Of a stretch of DNA of 28,043 nucleotides, positions 7,181 to 16,080 are shown piece by piece (the first letter of the stretch is position 1; the number at the start of each line of letters is the position of its first letter). Source of the DNA: a virus; IMG/VR virus record IMGVR_UViG_3300034121_001870, positions 1 through 28,043 of that record; one strand, written 5' to 3'. A program made the position numbers and the translations under genes. Under the pieces are notes generated by a model. It saw only the letters and a list, made by a program, of their open reading frames with translations, made no database searches and was not told the origin of the DNA.

Positions 7181-7482
7181 GTCAGTCTAAACTCCAGTTG
7201 TCTTATCTCATGTTTAATTGCAGCAATATCTAAATCAATTTGTTTTATAGATTGTTCATTATTTAGTAGTTTAAGTTTAATTGACTTTAGTTTATTCAAT
7301 TGAAATTTAAGTTTTTTCAAACCATATTTAATTTCCCAGTCATCACAATACTTTCCCACGTAAGAAACAAATTGATTAGGATAATGCTTTTTACAATCTT
7401 TATAAGCTTGATATTTGCTGTATTTAGCAGGAGAATATTTAACTTCAGATTTATCGTCTATTGCAAATACATATTGAATCAT
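7177..7482 (-). CDS. unknown protein with C-terminal coiled coil (101 aa)
   Basis: The open frame extends upstream to a TTG at 7548, but that part overlaps the AAA ATPase gene and a hairpin; ATG 7482 gives MIQYVFAIDDKSEVKYSPAK, which I take as the start. Residues about 50-100 form a Lys/Leu-rich coiled coil. The N-terminal half is short and beta-like. The start lies 8 nt after a GC hairpin and has no Shine-Dalgarno sequence. Confidence 0.6.
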   Translation of the reverse strand: MIQYVFAIDDKSEVKYSPAKYSKYQAYKDCKKHYPNQFVSYVGKYCDDWEIKYGLKKLKFQLNKLKSIKLKLLNNEQSIKQIDLDIAAIKHEIRQLEFRLT

Positions 7483-7490
7483 ATTATTAA

Positions 7491-7507
7491 GCGGGCTATT
7501 AACCCGC
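7491..7507 (-). terminator. GC hairpin after the AAA ATPase gene
   Basis: Stem GCGGG/CCCGC plus a U-G pair and a 5-nt loop, 7 nt after the stop at 7514. Followed on the minus strand by TTAATAAT and an ATG. The T content is low for an intrinsic terminator. Confidence 0.5.
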
Positions 7508-7513
7508 ACTACT

Positions 7514-8659
7514 CTAAGCTTCTTTAACGAATGGATAATTAAAATCAATACGACCTTCTCTCATAGCTGCAATATCCCATCGTTCAGTTGTATTGCAAGT
7601 GAAGATTGTAATGATTTGAGGTAAACGAGTTTGTTCAAATGGTGTAATAGCTGTATAGACATTACCATCTAACCAAGATAACATCTTCTCAGTTGCGCCA
7701 TCATTATTAGATGTCCGACTTGGAGCTATGTTATCTGCATCATTAACAACTATGGCTATTTTAGATAGGTATGCTGGAGGTGTAAAACTTCTCATACTAG
7801 CACTATCCATGTTGATGATGATGTAACCTAGTTTAGATAACACTTCCTTACAATAGGAGTTACTCCAACTAGTTTTACCAACACCGGGTTCTCCAGTTAA
7901 TATTACATTGAGTTTATTAATCTCACCTAACTCAAGTTGTTCAACTTTATCATTAATAACATTAGTTAATTCAGCATTATTAACGAAACTACTTAATTCA
8001 TAGTTAGCATTAGGATAACCAATTTGATAATTATCACTTGTTATATAAGCTGCTAAATTAGATGCAGCTTTATCAATGTAACTATGTAATGTAGTTTCAT
8101 CAGCAAAACTAACTCTAATACGCGGATTGTCCCCATATTGAGTATGGATAATACACGTTGCGTTATCCCATTTAACTTCGATAGTTCCAACTAAAGTTAA
8201 CTTAGCAACATCTACATTAACATCATGTGATAGAAATACTCTACGACTATCATCCCATACGTATTGAATAATACTATTAGGTAGACCAAGTAAATTAACT
8301 ATTCGATAGATAATACTTAATTGAAGTAGGTCTAATATGTGAGGTTTATTATTGCTATTATTAACCTTCCCAGTATTACGAGTTGTATCATCTACACTAA
8401 TGTAGTAGAACCCACCTTCATCTTCGATATTACACTTACTAGTTTCAACGATGAACGTATCCCAACTATCAGATACAGTTTCGCTAAATAGAGCAATAAT
8501 ATTAGCTATAGGATGTCTAGTTACATTGAACAATTCATTACTAACTGTAGATATAAACTTACCTGCATTCCAGAGATTAATGCGCGATATATCAATCTCA
8601 GGAGTGAATATTTCCCAACCTTCAGCTACTAGTTGAGCAATTTCTGTTTGTTTAGACAT
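7514..8659 (-). CDS. AAA+ ATPase, BCS1-like core (381 aa)
   Basis: The C-terminal third is a classical AAA module: Walker A GEPGVGKTSW near residue 260, a Walker B-like strand IAIVVNDADN near 308, sensor 1 in TIFTCNTT near 357, and REGRIDF near the end in the place of the arginine fingers of BCS1/FtsH-type AAA proteins. The first 230 residues are a separate beta-rich domain with no match I can name. Start ATG 8659 follows AAAGGAA. The Walker B has an Asn before its first Asp, which is unusual. It is the third ATPase in this block and lies downstream of the MoxR-VWA pairs, so it may serve the same assembly, but that is inference. Confidence 0.75.
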   Translation of the reverse strand: MSKQTEIAQLVAEGWEIFTPEIDISRINLWNAGKFISTVSNELFNVTRHPIANIIALFSETVSDSWDTFIVETSKCNIEDEGGFYYISVDDTTRNTGKVNNSNNKPHILDLLQLSIIYRIVNLLGLPNSIIQYVWDDSRRVFLSHDVNVDVAKLTLVGTIEVKWDNATCIIHTQYGDNPRIRVSFADETTLHSYIDKAASNLAAYITSDNYQIGYPNANYELSSFVNNAELTNVINDKVEQLELGEINKLNVILTGEPGVGKTSWSNSYCKEVLSKLGYIIINMDSASMRSFTPPAYLSKIAIVVNDADNIAPSRTSNNDGATEKMLSWLDGNVYTAITPFEQTRLPQIITIFTCNTTERWDIAAMREGRIDFNYPFVKEA

Positions 8660-8718
8660 TTTAATTCCTTTTTCTTACGTTGTTTAAATAGTGACTTGAA
8701 TTTGCGTCGTCTACTCAT
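8629..8718 (-). CDS. possible 29-residue strongly basic peptide
   Basis: A short frame beginning MSRRRKFKSLFKQRKKKELK bridges the end of the 125-residue gene (8-nt overlap) and the start of the AAA gene (31-nt overlap). Its basic content stands out in a region of acidic proteins. No own Shine-Dalgarno sequence is seen, so translation would depend on coupling. It may be only the leader that carries the AAA gene's ribosome-binding site. Confidence 0.35.
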   Translation of the reverse strand: MSRRRKFKSLFKQRKKKELKCLNKQKLLN

Positions 8719-9088
8719 TAATCAATGATTCAAGTTTCTGTTTAGCTTCAACAGTTTTCATTAACTCAGTGTTATAAATATCCATGATCTTACTTGCCCA
8801 TTCACCTAGAGATCTTTTACGTATACCATAGTTCATGTGCATATACATAACCTGCTCAACTAATTTCATAGCTAATACTGGACTTTTAATTTGATCTGGA
8901 ACATCGTTGAGAAAATCAAAGAACTGATTATCTTTCATTAACTTATAATCTTTAACTGCCTCCTTACGTGGAAACCAATTATAGTTAGCCATAAATCGAA
9001 AGTTATGAATCATTGCATCAAGACGTTTAAACATATAACACCTATCTGACTTATATACGTCAATTTTACAATTAAGACAATTATACAT
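8711..9088 (-). CDS. unknown protein with N-terminal CxxC (125 aa)
   Basis: Begins MYNCLNCKIDVYKSDRCYMF, with a CxxC pair and a third Cys, followed by an almost all-helical body. It starts 1 nt after the VWA gene stop and is therefore in the same operon. A zinc-binding knuckle is possible but incomplete. No family recognised; its conserved-looking place between the VWA and AAA genes suggests a part in the same assembly. Confidence 0.65.
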   Translation of the reverse strand: MYNCLNCKIDVYKSDRCYMFKRLDAMIHNFRFMANYNWFPRKEAVKDYKLMKDNQFFDFLNDVPDQIKSPVLAMKLVEQVMYMHMNYGIRKRSLGEWASKIMDIYNTELMKTVEAKQKLESLINE

Positions 9089-10357
9089 CTAGATTTTCTC
9101 TCTATATGTACCACCACTCTGAAGACTAATGCGACGGAGATCCGCATTCTTACTATCTAATATGAAACTATGCAATTTAGCTCCTTTAAGCATAGACAAT
9201 GTTATGTTACCAGCATAATCATCACCATCATTAACCACTACAAGATGTTTGTCCTTAGCACTTATTTGATTAGGATGTTCAGCAGCTATCTTATCTGCTT
9301 GAAGTAATGCCTCAACTATACAATTACCAACTTCAGTACCTCCTTCATTAAAACCCTCATTTTTAATAACTGAATTGAAGAAACTACTTATATCAGCATA
9401 ATCAAATGGGAGAAAGTAGAATTTATGACAATGTTCCTCAAAGAAAGAGAAGTTGAGCCAACATTCGCCAGCATAAACACGTTTAACTAGGTTATATATA
9501 ATCCCCATAGCTTTATAGTTCTTATTGGCAGAACGCATAGATGCACTATTATCAACTATTAAGTTAACAAATGGAATCTTGGATTGTTTTTCATACCTTT
9601 CATTAACATGACATTCATTCTCAATGATCCGCGAATTAAGTACATTGCGAGGTAGTATTAACTCTCTCGGTGGTATCTTATGCAGTTCATCAAATCCAGT
9701 TATGGGACGACTACGAACTATATCTCCATTAACTTTACGTATTAATGTAGGAGTTGGTGCAGTAGAAAGCGCAGCTATCTTATTCATAACAGCACTAACA
9801 CGTAGTATCTCAGTCCAGGATTTGTCCAATTTAGCAGCACGATTTACGTCATTTACATCATTATTACCAGTTATCTTCATGTCAACTGAATCCATTGACT
9901 TAGCTGCTTCTAATTTCTTCTTAATACTAACTGCTAATTGTTTAGCTCTTCCTCTACTCATGTCTTGATCTTTATCAAGAAACTTTATAGTATTAATAGC
10001 TTGTTCGAGGGGACTATCTCCTGGAACATCTACACCCATTATTTCTTTAATAAACTCCTGAGTATCAGTTTGAACCTTTACGTCATGTTTATGCCATTCA
10101 TCTTGAGCCTGACTTAGCTTGGTTACAGTTCCACCGCTAGGTAACTTATATTCACCATTAGACTCAGTATGTAGATTGCGATAATTAGTATTACTTCTGA
10201 TATGTTTAAGAGTAGTTAATTGACCACCACTCCACATATTAGCTAGATCCGTCACTAATTCTTCATCATAATGCGCGACATTCATCTCACTTGTCATTTG
10301 ACGTATTTCCCTTGGAAATACAGTGTAATAACTACTTGCTTCTGTTCTAATTGTCAT
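9089..10357 (-). CDS. VWA-domain protein, copy 1 of the MoxR-VWA module (422 aa)
   Basis: The C-terminal half is a von Willebrand A domain with the MIDAS motif DNSAS near residue 275 (D-x-S-x-S), the metal-ligand Thr in GGTEVG near 345, and a VVVNDGDD strand. The N-terminal half is helical and Lys-rich. It is clearly homologous to the VWA protein at 11581-12726, sharing RPI(T/R)GFDEL before the VWA domain and the C-terminal LHSFILDS...SGGTYR. VWA proteins of this kind partner MoxR ATPases, as ViaA does with RavA. I use ATG 10357; an ATG at 10387 lies inside a hairpin. Neither has a Shine-Dalgarno sequence. Confidence 0.85.
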   Translation of the reverse strand: MTIRTEASSYYTVFPREIRQMTSEMNVAHYDEELVTDLANMWSGGQLTTLKHIRSNTNYRNLHTESNGEYKLPSGGTVTKLSQAQDEWHKHDVKVQTDTQEFIKEIMGVDVPGDSPLEQAINTIKFLDKDQDMSRGRAKQLAVSIKKKLEAAKSMDSVDMKITGNNDVNDVNRAAKLDKSWTEILRVSAVMNKIAALSTAPTPTLIRKVNGDIVRSRPITGFDELHKIPPRELILPRNVLNSRIIENECHVNERYEKQSKIPFVNLIVDNSASMRSANKNYKAMGIIYNLVKRVYAGECWLNFSFFEEHCHKFYFLPFDYADISSFFNSVIKNEGFNEGGTEVGNCIVEALLQADKIAAEHPNQISAKDKHLVVVNDGDDYAGNITLSMLKGAKLHSFILDSKNADLRRISLQSGGTYREKI

Positions 10358-10364
10358 AGTAATA

Positions 10365-10385
10365 GTGGGGATAATACGTCCCCAC
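10365..10385 (-). terminator. GC hairpin between MoxR copy 1 and VWA copy 1
   Basis: A perfect 7-bp stem GTGGGGA/TCCCCAC with a 7-nt loop. It begins 10 nt after the MoxR stop and ends 7 nt before the VWA start. There is no U-tract, so a role in mRNA processing or translation is as likely as termination. Confidence 0.5.
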
Positions 10386-10395
10386 ATAATGTTAA

Positions 10396-11571
10396 TTACT
10401 TAGTTACTGTTGCAGATGCTAATGCAGGAATTTCATTCATAGTTTTTCTAGCTTGATTACCTACCGTGTTAATAAGATCATTTCTCTCTTTAAATAAACT
10501 ATCTGGAATATCACTAACGTTAATAATTTCAACCTCCATAAGTTGAAGTGCATTAACTAGAGCTAATATAGATACAACATCTTTTTTCGCCTTATATTCA
10601 TTAATCTTATCAACGGCTCTATCAAAGTGAGTCTTAAATGTATCAAGACTAGATTTAGCATCATTGTAAATCTTCTGTTGTTGTATTTCTTCTTCTAAGT
10701 TAGATAGAAGTGATTGATCCCAACTTGGAAGATAATTGAGTACATTAAGTTGTTCAATAGTAGCAACTGATTTATTACTCAGTAACGCCTGAGACTTAAT
10801 CATATTAATAGTCCACATAAACATACGAGGACTAATAATACGACCTTCATTACCAGATTTCTCAGCTAGAGAACACAGAATACCTTGTAACTCTTTATCT
10901 AATTTAACTTCTTCACGAGAAATGCGAGCATCATCAATTTGAGCAATAGTTAACTTGCTATTATCATTCTTCTTATTACTAATAGCACGAATTAATCTAG
11001 AATAATCACTACTATCATGACTATCCCATTCATGACGTACAATAATGAAACGTTGAAGAAACGCATCATAACTATTAGCTTCAGATGGAGGTAGCTGTTC
11101 AATGCGATCATATGGATTAACGTTAGTTGCTCCAACTAACAACCTATTAATACTCTTAACTACTTCGCCATTAAGTGTTAATTGCTTATTAGTAATTATA
11201 GCTTTAAGTACGCTAAGTGCTTGAAAACTAGCATCTAACATCTCTTCATAAAAGAAGCTATGATTACGTAATATACTAGCTCCTACATTATAGTGAGCTA
11301 ATGTAATGTCTTCCTTATCAGTCTTAGTAGTACGAGCTATTGCACCACCTTTAATTAAACTAGCTGTAGTCTCAGGATCACACTCTAACATTGCAGATGA
11401 TCCATCAATGTTGTCAAATACAGCTTTAATCATCTCAGTTTTACCGTATCCTCCCTTACCATATAACATAAGAGGAATACCAGATACAACAGCTAATTCC
11501 ATAGAGTTAGCAAATGTAGCGGTGTTAATAAATCCAGCGTTAGATAAAACGTTGTTTAAATTGAATGTCAT
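10396..11571 (-). CDS. MoxR-family AAA+ ATPase, copy 1 (391 aa)
   Basis: MoxR features in order: Walker A GKGGYGKTEM near residue 38, MLECDPETT and KGGAIART after it, Walker B FFYEEMLDA near 107, sensor 1 LLVGATNVNP near 145, and the sensor 2 SPRMFMWTI near 246. The last 110 residues are coiled-coil-like. Start ATG 11571 follows AGGAGAA. MoxR ATPases act as chaperones that insert or remove metal-dependent or assembled components together with a VWA partner. It forms a pair with the VWA gene downstream and is a paralogue of the protein at 12723-13880, with which it shares MLECDPETT, IKGGAIART and LDASF.AL..LKA.IT.K. Confidence 0.88.
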   Translation of the reverse strand: MTFNLNNVLSNAGFINTATFANSMELAVVSGIPLMLYGKGGYGKTEMIKAVFDNIDGSSAMLECDPETTASLIKGGAIARTTKTDKEDITLAHYNVGASILRNHSFFYEEMLDASFQALSVLKAIITNKQLTLNGEVVKSINRLLVGATNVNPYDRIEQLPPSEANSYDAFLQRFIIVRHEWDSHDSSDYSRLIRAISNKKNDNSKLTIAQIDDARISREEVKLDKELQGILCSLAEKSGNEGRIISPRMFMWTINMIKSQALLSNKSVATIEQLNVLNYLPSWDQSLLSNLEEEIQQQKIYNDAKSSLDTFKTHFDRAVDKINEYKAKKDVVSILALVNALQLMEVEIINVSDIPDSLFKERNDLINTVGNQARKTMNEIPALASATVTK

Positions 11572-11580
11572 GTGATTCTC

Positions 11581-12726
11581 CTAGATATGATTACGATATG
11601 TACCACCACTAGCAATAGATAACTTCTGTAAGTTATAATTACTGCTATCTAATATAAAACTATGTAACTTAAATCCATCTAAATCAGGTAGAGTTAAGTT
11701 ACATTCATCTTGACCATCATTAATTACAATTAGTTGTTTATTAGTTGATATTACACCTCTAGACTTACTAATAGCCTCTTTAATACACCTCTGAACATCA
11801 GTACCCCCTTTATCAAATGATGTATGATAGATAGCATTCCAGATACTAGTAACATCTGAATCCTTAGTTACGTGATACCAATCGAAACAAGTTCTCTCAA
11901 AGTAAGAAAAAAGTAGTTCACACTCGCCCGATTGGACACGCTTAATTATGTTGAATATGATACCAAGAGCCTTATTCATCTTGTTATCACGTTGCATAGA
12001 ACCACTAACATCACATATTAGCGTTATAAATGAAAGTTTATCCTCCTTCCGATATCGTTCAATAATGTGAGATTCATTATTAATGATGCGATAACTGAGA
12101 TAATTAACTGGATTAATCAACTCAATTGGATTGATTAGATTAAGTTCATCAAATCCGCGTATAGGTCTAGTTTCGCAGTATTCACCAGTAGAATCGGCGA
12201 TCATAGTATTACTAGTATCTATGATACCTAACTTATCAAGAGTGTCACTAGCACGTAATACCTCAGCTAATTTATAACTGATTTCACCAGATAGAAGTAA
12301 CTTCTCATCGGCGGATCTACGTCCCAGTGATTTAACAGTTTCCTTAATACTCTTAACCTTTTTTCTTACCTCATGATTATTATTGAATATTGGTAATGTT
12401 AATTCACTATTACTATTATCATCACCAGTTTCACCATTAGCTAATAACTCAAGTATGTTAAATACTTGTTCTAATGGAGATCCCGATAAACTACTAGCTA
12501 ATGATGGTACTTTCTCTAGGAAAGATTGAACATTGACTTCATAATCAATGTTATCTATACACTGTTGCTGCATATATGCAACTGAAGTTAATGTACCTCC
12601 AGTTAACATATTAAACATATCAGTAACTAAAGTAGGACAATAGTTATAAATGTCGAATTTAGCAGCAACTACATCCATTTCATCAGTAGTTGGAGTAACT
12701 GCATCTAGATGTGCGATAGTTCTCAT
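11581..12726 (-). CDS. VWA-domain protein, copy 2 of the MoxR-VWA module (381 aa)
   Basis: VWA domain with MIDAS CDVSGSM near residue 240 (DxSxS), GGTDVQRC near 310, and VINDGQDE near 338. The N-terminal half differs in length from copy 1 but the segment from RPIRGFDEL to the end aligns well. Its start overlaps the stop of its MoxR partner by 4 nt (ATGA), which implies coupled synthesis in equal amounts; copy 1 instead has a hairpin at that junction. The MIDAS is intact in both copies, so both should bind metal. Confidence 0.87.
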   Translation of the reverse strand: MRTIAHLDAVTPTTDEMDVVAAKFDIYNYCPTLVTDMFNMLTGGTLTSVAYMQQQCIDNIDYEVNVQSFLEKVPSLASSLSGSPLEQVFNILELLANGETGDDNSNSELTLPIFNNNHEVRKKVKSIKETVKSLGRRSADEKLLLSGEISYKLAEVLRASDTLDKLGIIDTSNTMIADSTGEYCETRPIRGFDELNLINPIELINPVNYLSYRIINNESHIIERYRKEDKLSFITLICDVSGSMQRDNKMNKALGIIFNIIKRVQSGECELLFSYFERTCFDWYHVTKDSDVTSIWNAIYHTSFDKGGTDVQRCIKEAISKSRGVISTNKQLIVINDGQDECNLTLPDLDGFKLHSFILDSSNYNLQKLSIASGGTYRNHI

Positions 12727-13880
12727 AGTTCAATTGCAACCATTAAGTTATCTCGTGCAATAGCAACTTCATTTAGAAGTGTGCGAAATTCTAACTTAAC
12801 TTCATTGTATTTAACTTCAGTATCATCATCATACGTAACTGTAGTTAAAAATTTATCATACAATTTACTGATTGATGTGTGACATACAGCATAGTTGTAA
12901 TAGTTACTAACAGAGGTATTAAACATACGTCTAGCTGTAACTAATCTACTACTAAAGTTATCTAACTTTTCATTAGATACCTGTCTCAATTCAATCTCCT
13001 CAATTGCTTCATCAACTTCATCCCAATCAACGCTCCAGTAACTTAGATAATCAATAACTCTGAAATCGCATCTCTCAACTACATTAGACCCACGCAATAA
13101 TGCAGCACTTTTAATTAATCGCACTGTCCATTGAAATGCTCTAGGACTAACAGTATTACCACTATTAGCACTATCTTCAGCTAACTTAGCTAATAGTCGC
13201 CATAAGTCAATATTAAATTCAATTAATTTAACATCATTACGCCATTTATCAATGTCAGTTAACTCAAATTGAACAACTGGTAATTCGTTAACTGATGGAT
13301 ATAATGCAACATAATCGTTAGCATTATGAGATTTCCAACCATGTTCAACTATCATGAACCTCTGAAGAAATGCAGCACAACTATTACGTTGATTCTCACG
13401 TACTGTAGATGTTACAGATGTGGGATTAATGTTAGTCGCACATACTAGAATCTTGCAGTTATTAATGATCTCATCACCATTAATATGTATTTTCTTACCT
13501 GTAATCACAGCCTTCAGGAAACTAAGTGCATTGAAACTCGCATCTAATACTTCTTCTAACATGAAGTAGTCATGCTGTAGTAGCGAATTAGCCACATTGT
13601 AATACGCTTCAGTTAAACTACCACCTTCTTGATTAATGGTTCTTGCAATTGCGCCACCTTTAATAGCAGCACTAGTTGTTTCAGGATCACATTCAAGCAT
13701 TCCGAAACGTCCATTGAACAGAGATAATGCACTAATTAACATCTCTGATTTACCATATCCACCTTCACCATGATAGATGATTGGGATGTCAGCTAATACG
13801 CTCAACATAAATGTATCGGCAAACTCATCTACATTAATAAATCCATCATTCTTGAGCTTATTGATTAAGTTATCTAACAT
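12723..13880 (-). CDS. MoxR-family AAA+ ATPase, copy 2 (385 aa)
   Basis: Walker A GEGGYGKSEM near residue 38, MLECDPETT and IKGGAIART, Walker B YFMLEEVLDA near 108, sensor 1 LVCATNINP near 145, sensor 2 SPRAFQWTV near 243, then a helical C-terminal region. Start ATG 13880 follows AGGAGTTT. It is the first gene of a four-gene block (MoxR2-VWA2-MoxR1-VWA1) that looks like an old tandem duplication, because the two copies have diverged well beyond trivial difference. The cellular target is unknown. Confidence 0.88.
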   Translation of the reverse strand: MLDNLINKLKNDGFINVDEFADTFMLSVLADIPIIYHGEGGYGKSEMLISALSLFNGRFGMLECDPETTSAAIKGGAIARTINQEGGSLTEAYYNVANSLLQHDYFMLEEVLDASFNALSFLKAVITGKKIHINGDEIINNCKILVCATNINPTSVTSTVRENQRNSCAAFLQRFMIVEHGWKSHNANDYVALYPSVNELPVVQFELTDIDKWRNDVKLIEFNIDLWRLLAKLAEDSANSGNTVSPRAFQWTVRLIKSAALLRGSNVVERCDFRVIDYLSYWSVDWDEVDEAIEEIELRQVSNEKLDNFSSRLVTARRMFNTSVSNYYNYAVCHTSISKLYDKFLTTVTYDDDTEVKYNEVKLEFRTLLNEVAIARDNLMVAIEL

Positions 13881-13942
13881 GGAAACTCCTATTTATTTAA
13901 TTCTTTGATGCGACGCATGAATACGGTGTAGTTGCTAAATCT

Positions 13943-14440
13943 TCAAGCCAATCTATAACCTTGATTATATATTGTCGCATATTTAATCACTCCCATATCA
14001 GAAAAGTTGTCTATGAAGCGTTGAATTATCGCAGTATCCTGACTTAGTAAGAAAAAAGAAGAGTAATGCGCCGGATTACGTCCTGGTTGGAGATAATTGG
14101 GGTTACTAACACCATTAACCTCAGTTCTACCATCTATCCAATTAATACGGCTGCGACACTTAACATGAACATAGGTTTCAAGTTCAGGTACTTGCCAGCA
14201 TACAGACTCACTGTAACCAGCAAATATGATGTTAACACTCTTATCATTCTCGTATGTCTCAATTGCTTTAATTGCCGCACGACTAGCAGGAATGGGCGGA
14301 TTACAATATACATTACCAGTCCAATCTAATTCATAGCCGCCTGTACCATCAGGAGGAAATGGATCTAAAGTTACACCTAATGTTGAATTAACTTTATCCC
14401 AAATATATGGTGGTGTATACCAACTACTACTATTAGACAT
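13943..14440 (-). CDS. phage-type DNA N6-adenine methyltransferase (Dam family), atypical catalytic motif
   Basis: The layout fits the phage N6-adenine methyltransferase family (Pfam Dam): SSWYTPPYIWDKV at the N-terminus, LDPFP near residue 26, WTGNVYCNPPIP near 40-51, a strand NIIFAGYSE near 70, and a gRi-like CRSRINWIDGRT near 95. These enzymes methylate adenine in DNA, often to protect phage DNA. The catalytic loop is usually NPPY; here it is NPPI, lacking the aromatic residue that stacks on the flipped base, so activity may be weak or lost. Start ATG 14440 overlaps the upstream gene by 8 nt. Confidence 0.75.
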   Translation of the reverse strand: MSNSSSWYTPPYIWDKVNSTLGVTLDPFPPDGTGGYELDWTGNVYCNPPIPASRAAIKAIETYENDKSVNIIFAGYSESVCWQVPELETYVHVKCRSRINWIDGRTEVNGVSNPNYLQPGRNPAHYSSFFLLSQDTAIIQRFIDNFSDMGVIKYATIYNQGYRLA

Positions 14441-14864
14441 TAATCAAGTACATCTTAGCTATATGAAACCAGTGTGGACACAAATCACTTAACTTACTCA
14501 TCAAATACTCAGTTTGTCCAGGTAGGCATGGTTTAACATCGCGTTTATGAATGCGGCGTTTAACTGTAATTAGTTGTCTTTTTCTAGTTACATAACTGAA
14601 ATATTTCTTACCTATTGAGTTATAGCAAAATCCAAGAACATCGGGTTTAAGTTTAGTTACTGGTATACAAGCTCCCCATTTACCATCTTTAATTAAAATT
14701 AAATCACCTCTCTTATTTACACCATCGGATTCTATTAGTATCAGATAATCAGGATTACTAATTGCATAATGGAACAACACTGACCAAGTGTAATTCGCAA
14801 CTAATTTACAGTCAGTACGTTTACTCTCGTTAATTAATTTTATTAGCTGATTCATAAAGTTCAT
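14433..14864 (-). CDS. unknown basic protein (143 aa)
   Basis: I place the start at ATG 14864 (MNFMNQLIKLINESKRTD) because GAGGAG lies directly upstream; the frame continues to 14876. A beta-rich core (DYLILIESDGVNKRGDLILI, WGACIPVTK) is followed by a basic stretch with RKRQLITVKRRIHKR. DNA or RNA binding is possible from charge alone. It overlaps the gene upstream by 35 nt and the methyltransferase gene downstream by 8 nt. Confidence 0.6.
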   Translation of the reverse strand: MNFMNQLIKLINESKRTDCKLVANYTWSVLFHYAISNPDYLILIESDGVNKRGDLILIKDGKWGACIPVTKLKPDVLGFCYNSIGKKYFSYVTRKRQLITVKRRIHKRDVKPCLPGQTEYLMSKLSDLCPHWFHIAKMYLINV

Positions 14865-15993
14865 CAAACTCCTCATTTATGCAATCTAATATATTTTTAC
14901 TTAATCCTCGATAATACTCTATATCCCATGCTATATAGAAACCACTATGCGTGCTAGTTACACGTAAGATATTATGGTAATAACTTATGAGATAATGTCC
15001 ATCGTAATGTAGACTATAGCTAGTACCACAAAAATATAGTACCGCTTTAACATTATTCTCGTATCTAAATGTTATGTAGTTAGTGCGATAAAAATTATTT
15101 TTATCAAACTCACTAGATTTAGGAAATCCAAATAACTCAATTAACATATTAATGTAACGACGCGTATCACTATCTATCTTACCTCTCCATGGTTTATCTA
15201 CTACTTCAGGTAAGATAAATTCACAATTCTGAGGATTGAATTTAACGTCGGCTAGTGGGTATTGATATGTCTTAGAACTCTTTGATCTCATCTTGTAGGC
15301 TTTAGCTAGTAATGATTCATTCATTACTAGCTGATAATAATAGGTACTAGTTGACGCTGTATCTTGATAACCGTTAGCCGCTGACGGAATAAATACTGGA
15401 ATATTTGATCTATGATTACAATGTTTGTATACTGGTGTAGATTGTTGCATAGTACCATGCCACCACTCATTTAAGTCATTAAAGTTACTTAATAATATCA
15501 GAGCATTACCGTATATATTCTCTAACCATAAACCAAATATCTTAGTATGATCAGGATCACTGTACATTATACGTAATTTAGCTCTTGCGGTGAAACCTTT
15601 ACCATCTACTGACATAGATTCTCCAGCTACCCAGAAAAATAGAGTCTTACCTAGATGCTTCATATCTCCATCTATTTTATTCATCCTGGAATTAGCATCA
15701 TGTTTGGCACGATCATCTGTAGCTTGGCATGATGAATAGTAAATCGAATTACCTTGATTGCAACAGGTATCTTCATCACTTACTATACGTGTAGTAGAAT
15801 TTGTTACTGTAGCTGATAATAAATCACTTACATTCTTATTATCTAATCCAATTGATAATAAATGCCTACTTAACTTCTTATTACCTATTCTCTTACTGCG
15901 CCATTCTTCAGGTGTTAATCCACGAGCTAATTCTGCTAATTCAGGCTTGTTAAAATTGATAGCGGCTAACGTGAGCATATCTTGGTATAGCAT
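14830..15993 (-). CDS. conserved-looking phage protein of unknown function (387 aa)
   Basis: Start ATG 15993 (MLYQDMLTLAAINFNKPELA) follows AGAGGA; the longer frame to 16074 includes a hairpin and has no ribosome-binding site. Notable segments are TPEEWRSKRIGNKKLSRHLL near residue 26, a CCNQGNSIYYSSCQATDDR cluster near 75-95 with three Cys, and SVDGKGFTARAKLRIMYSD near 125. The second half is Tyr-rich and beta-like. I recall similar Cys-plus-ARAKLR outlines in hypothetical proteins of large phages but cannot name a family or function. Confidence 0.65.
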   Translation of the reverse strand: MLYQDMLTLAAINFNKPELAELARGLTPEEWRSKRIGNKKLSRHLLSIGLDNKNVSDLLSATVTNSTTRIVSDEDTCCNQGNSIYYSSCQATDDRAKHDANSRMNKIDGDMKHLGKTLFFWVAGESMSVDGKGFTARAKLRIMYSDPDHTKIFGLWLENIYGNALILLSNFNDLNEWWHGTMQQSTPVYKHCNHRSNIPVFIPSAANGYQDTASTSTYYYQLVMNESLLAKAYKMRSKSSKTYQYPLADVKFNPQNCEFILPEVVDKPWRGKIDSDTRRYINMLIELFGFPKSSEFDKNNFYRTNYITFRYENNVKAVLYFCGTSYSLHYDGHYLISYYHNILRVTSTHSGFYIAWDIEYYRGLSKNILDCINEEFDELYESANKIN

Positions 15994-16053
15994 ATTTAGT
16001 CCTCTAATAATTATTAATTCAGACTTAGAAAGTTGATAATTGAATATTAATGG

Positions 16054-16070
16054 GGGAGTATAGAACTCCC
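16054..16070 (-). terminator. GC hairpin, terminator-like
   Basis: Stem GGGAGT/ACTCCC with a 5-nt loop, 11 nt after the TAG at 16081. Downstream on the minus strand is an AT-rich leader and the ribosome-binding site of the gene starting at 15993. No clear U-tract. Confidence 0.45.
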
Positions 16071-16080
16071 ACATAACTAA

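Noticed and set aside
9624-9968. Plus-strand open frames inside the VWA, MoxR, lectin and other genes
   Set aside because: They are antisense shadows of well-supported minus-strand genes with low-complexity or implausible products.
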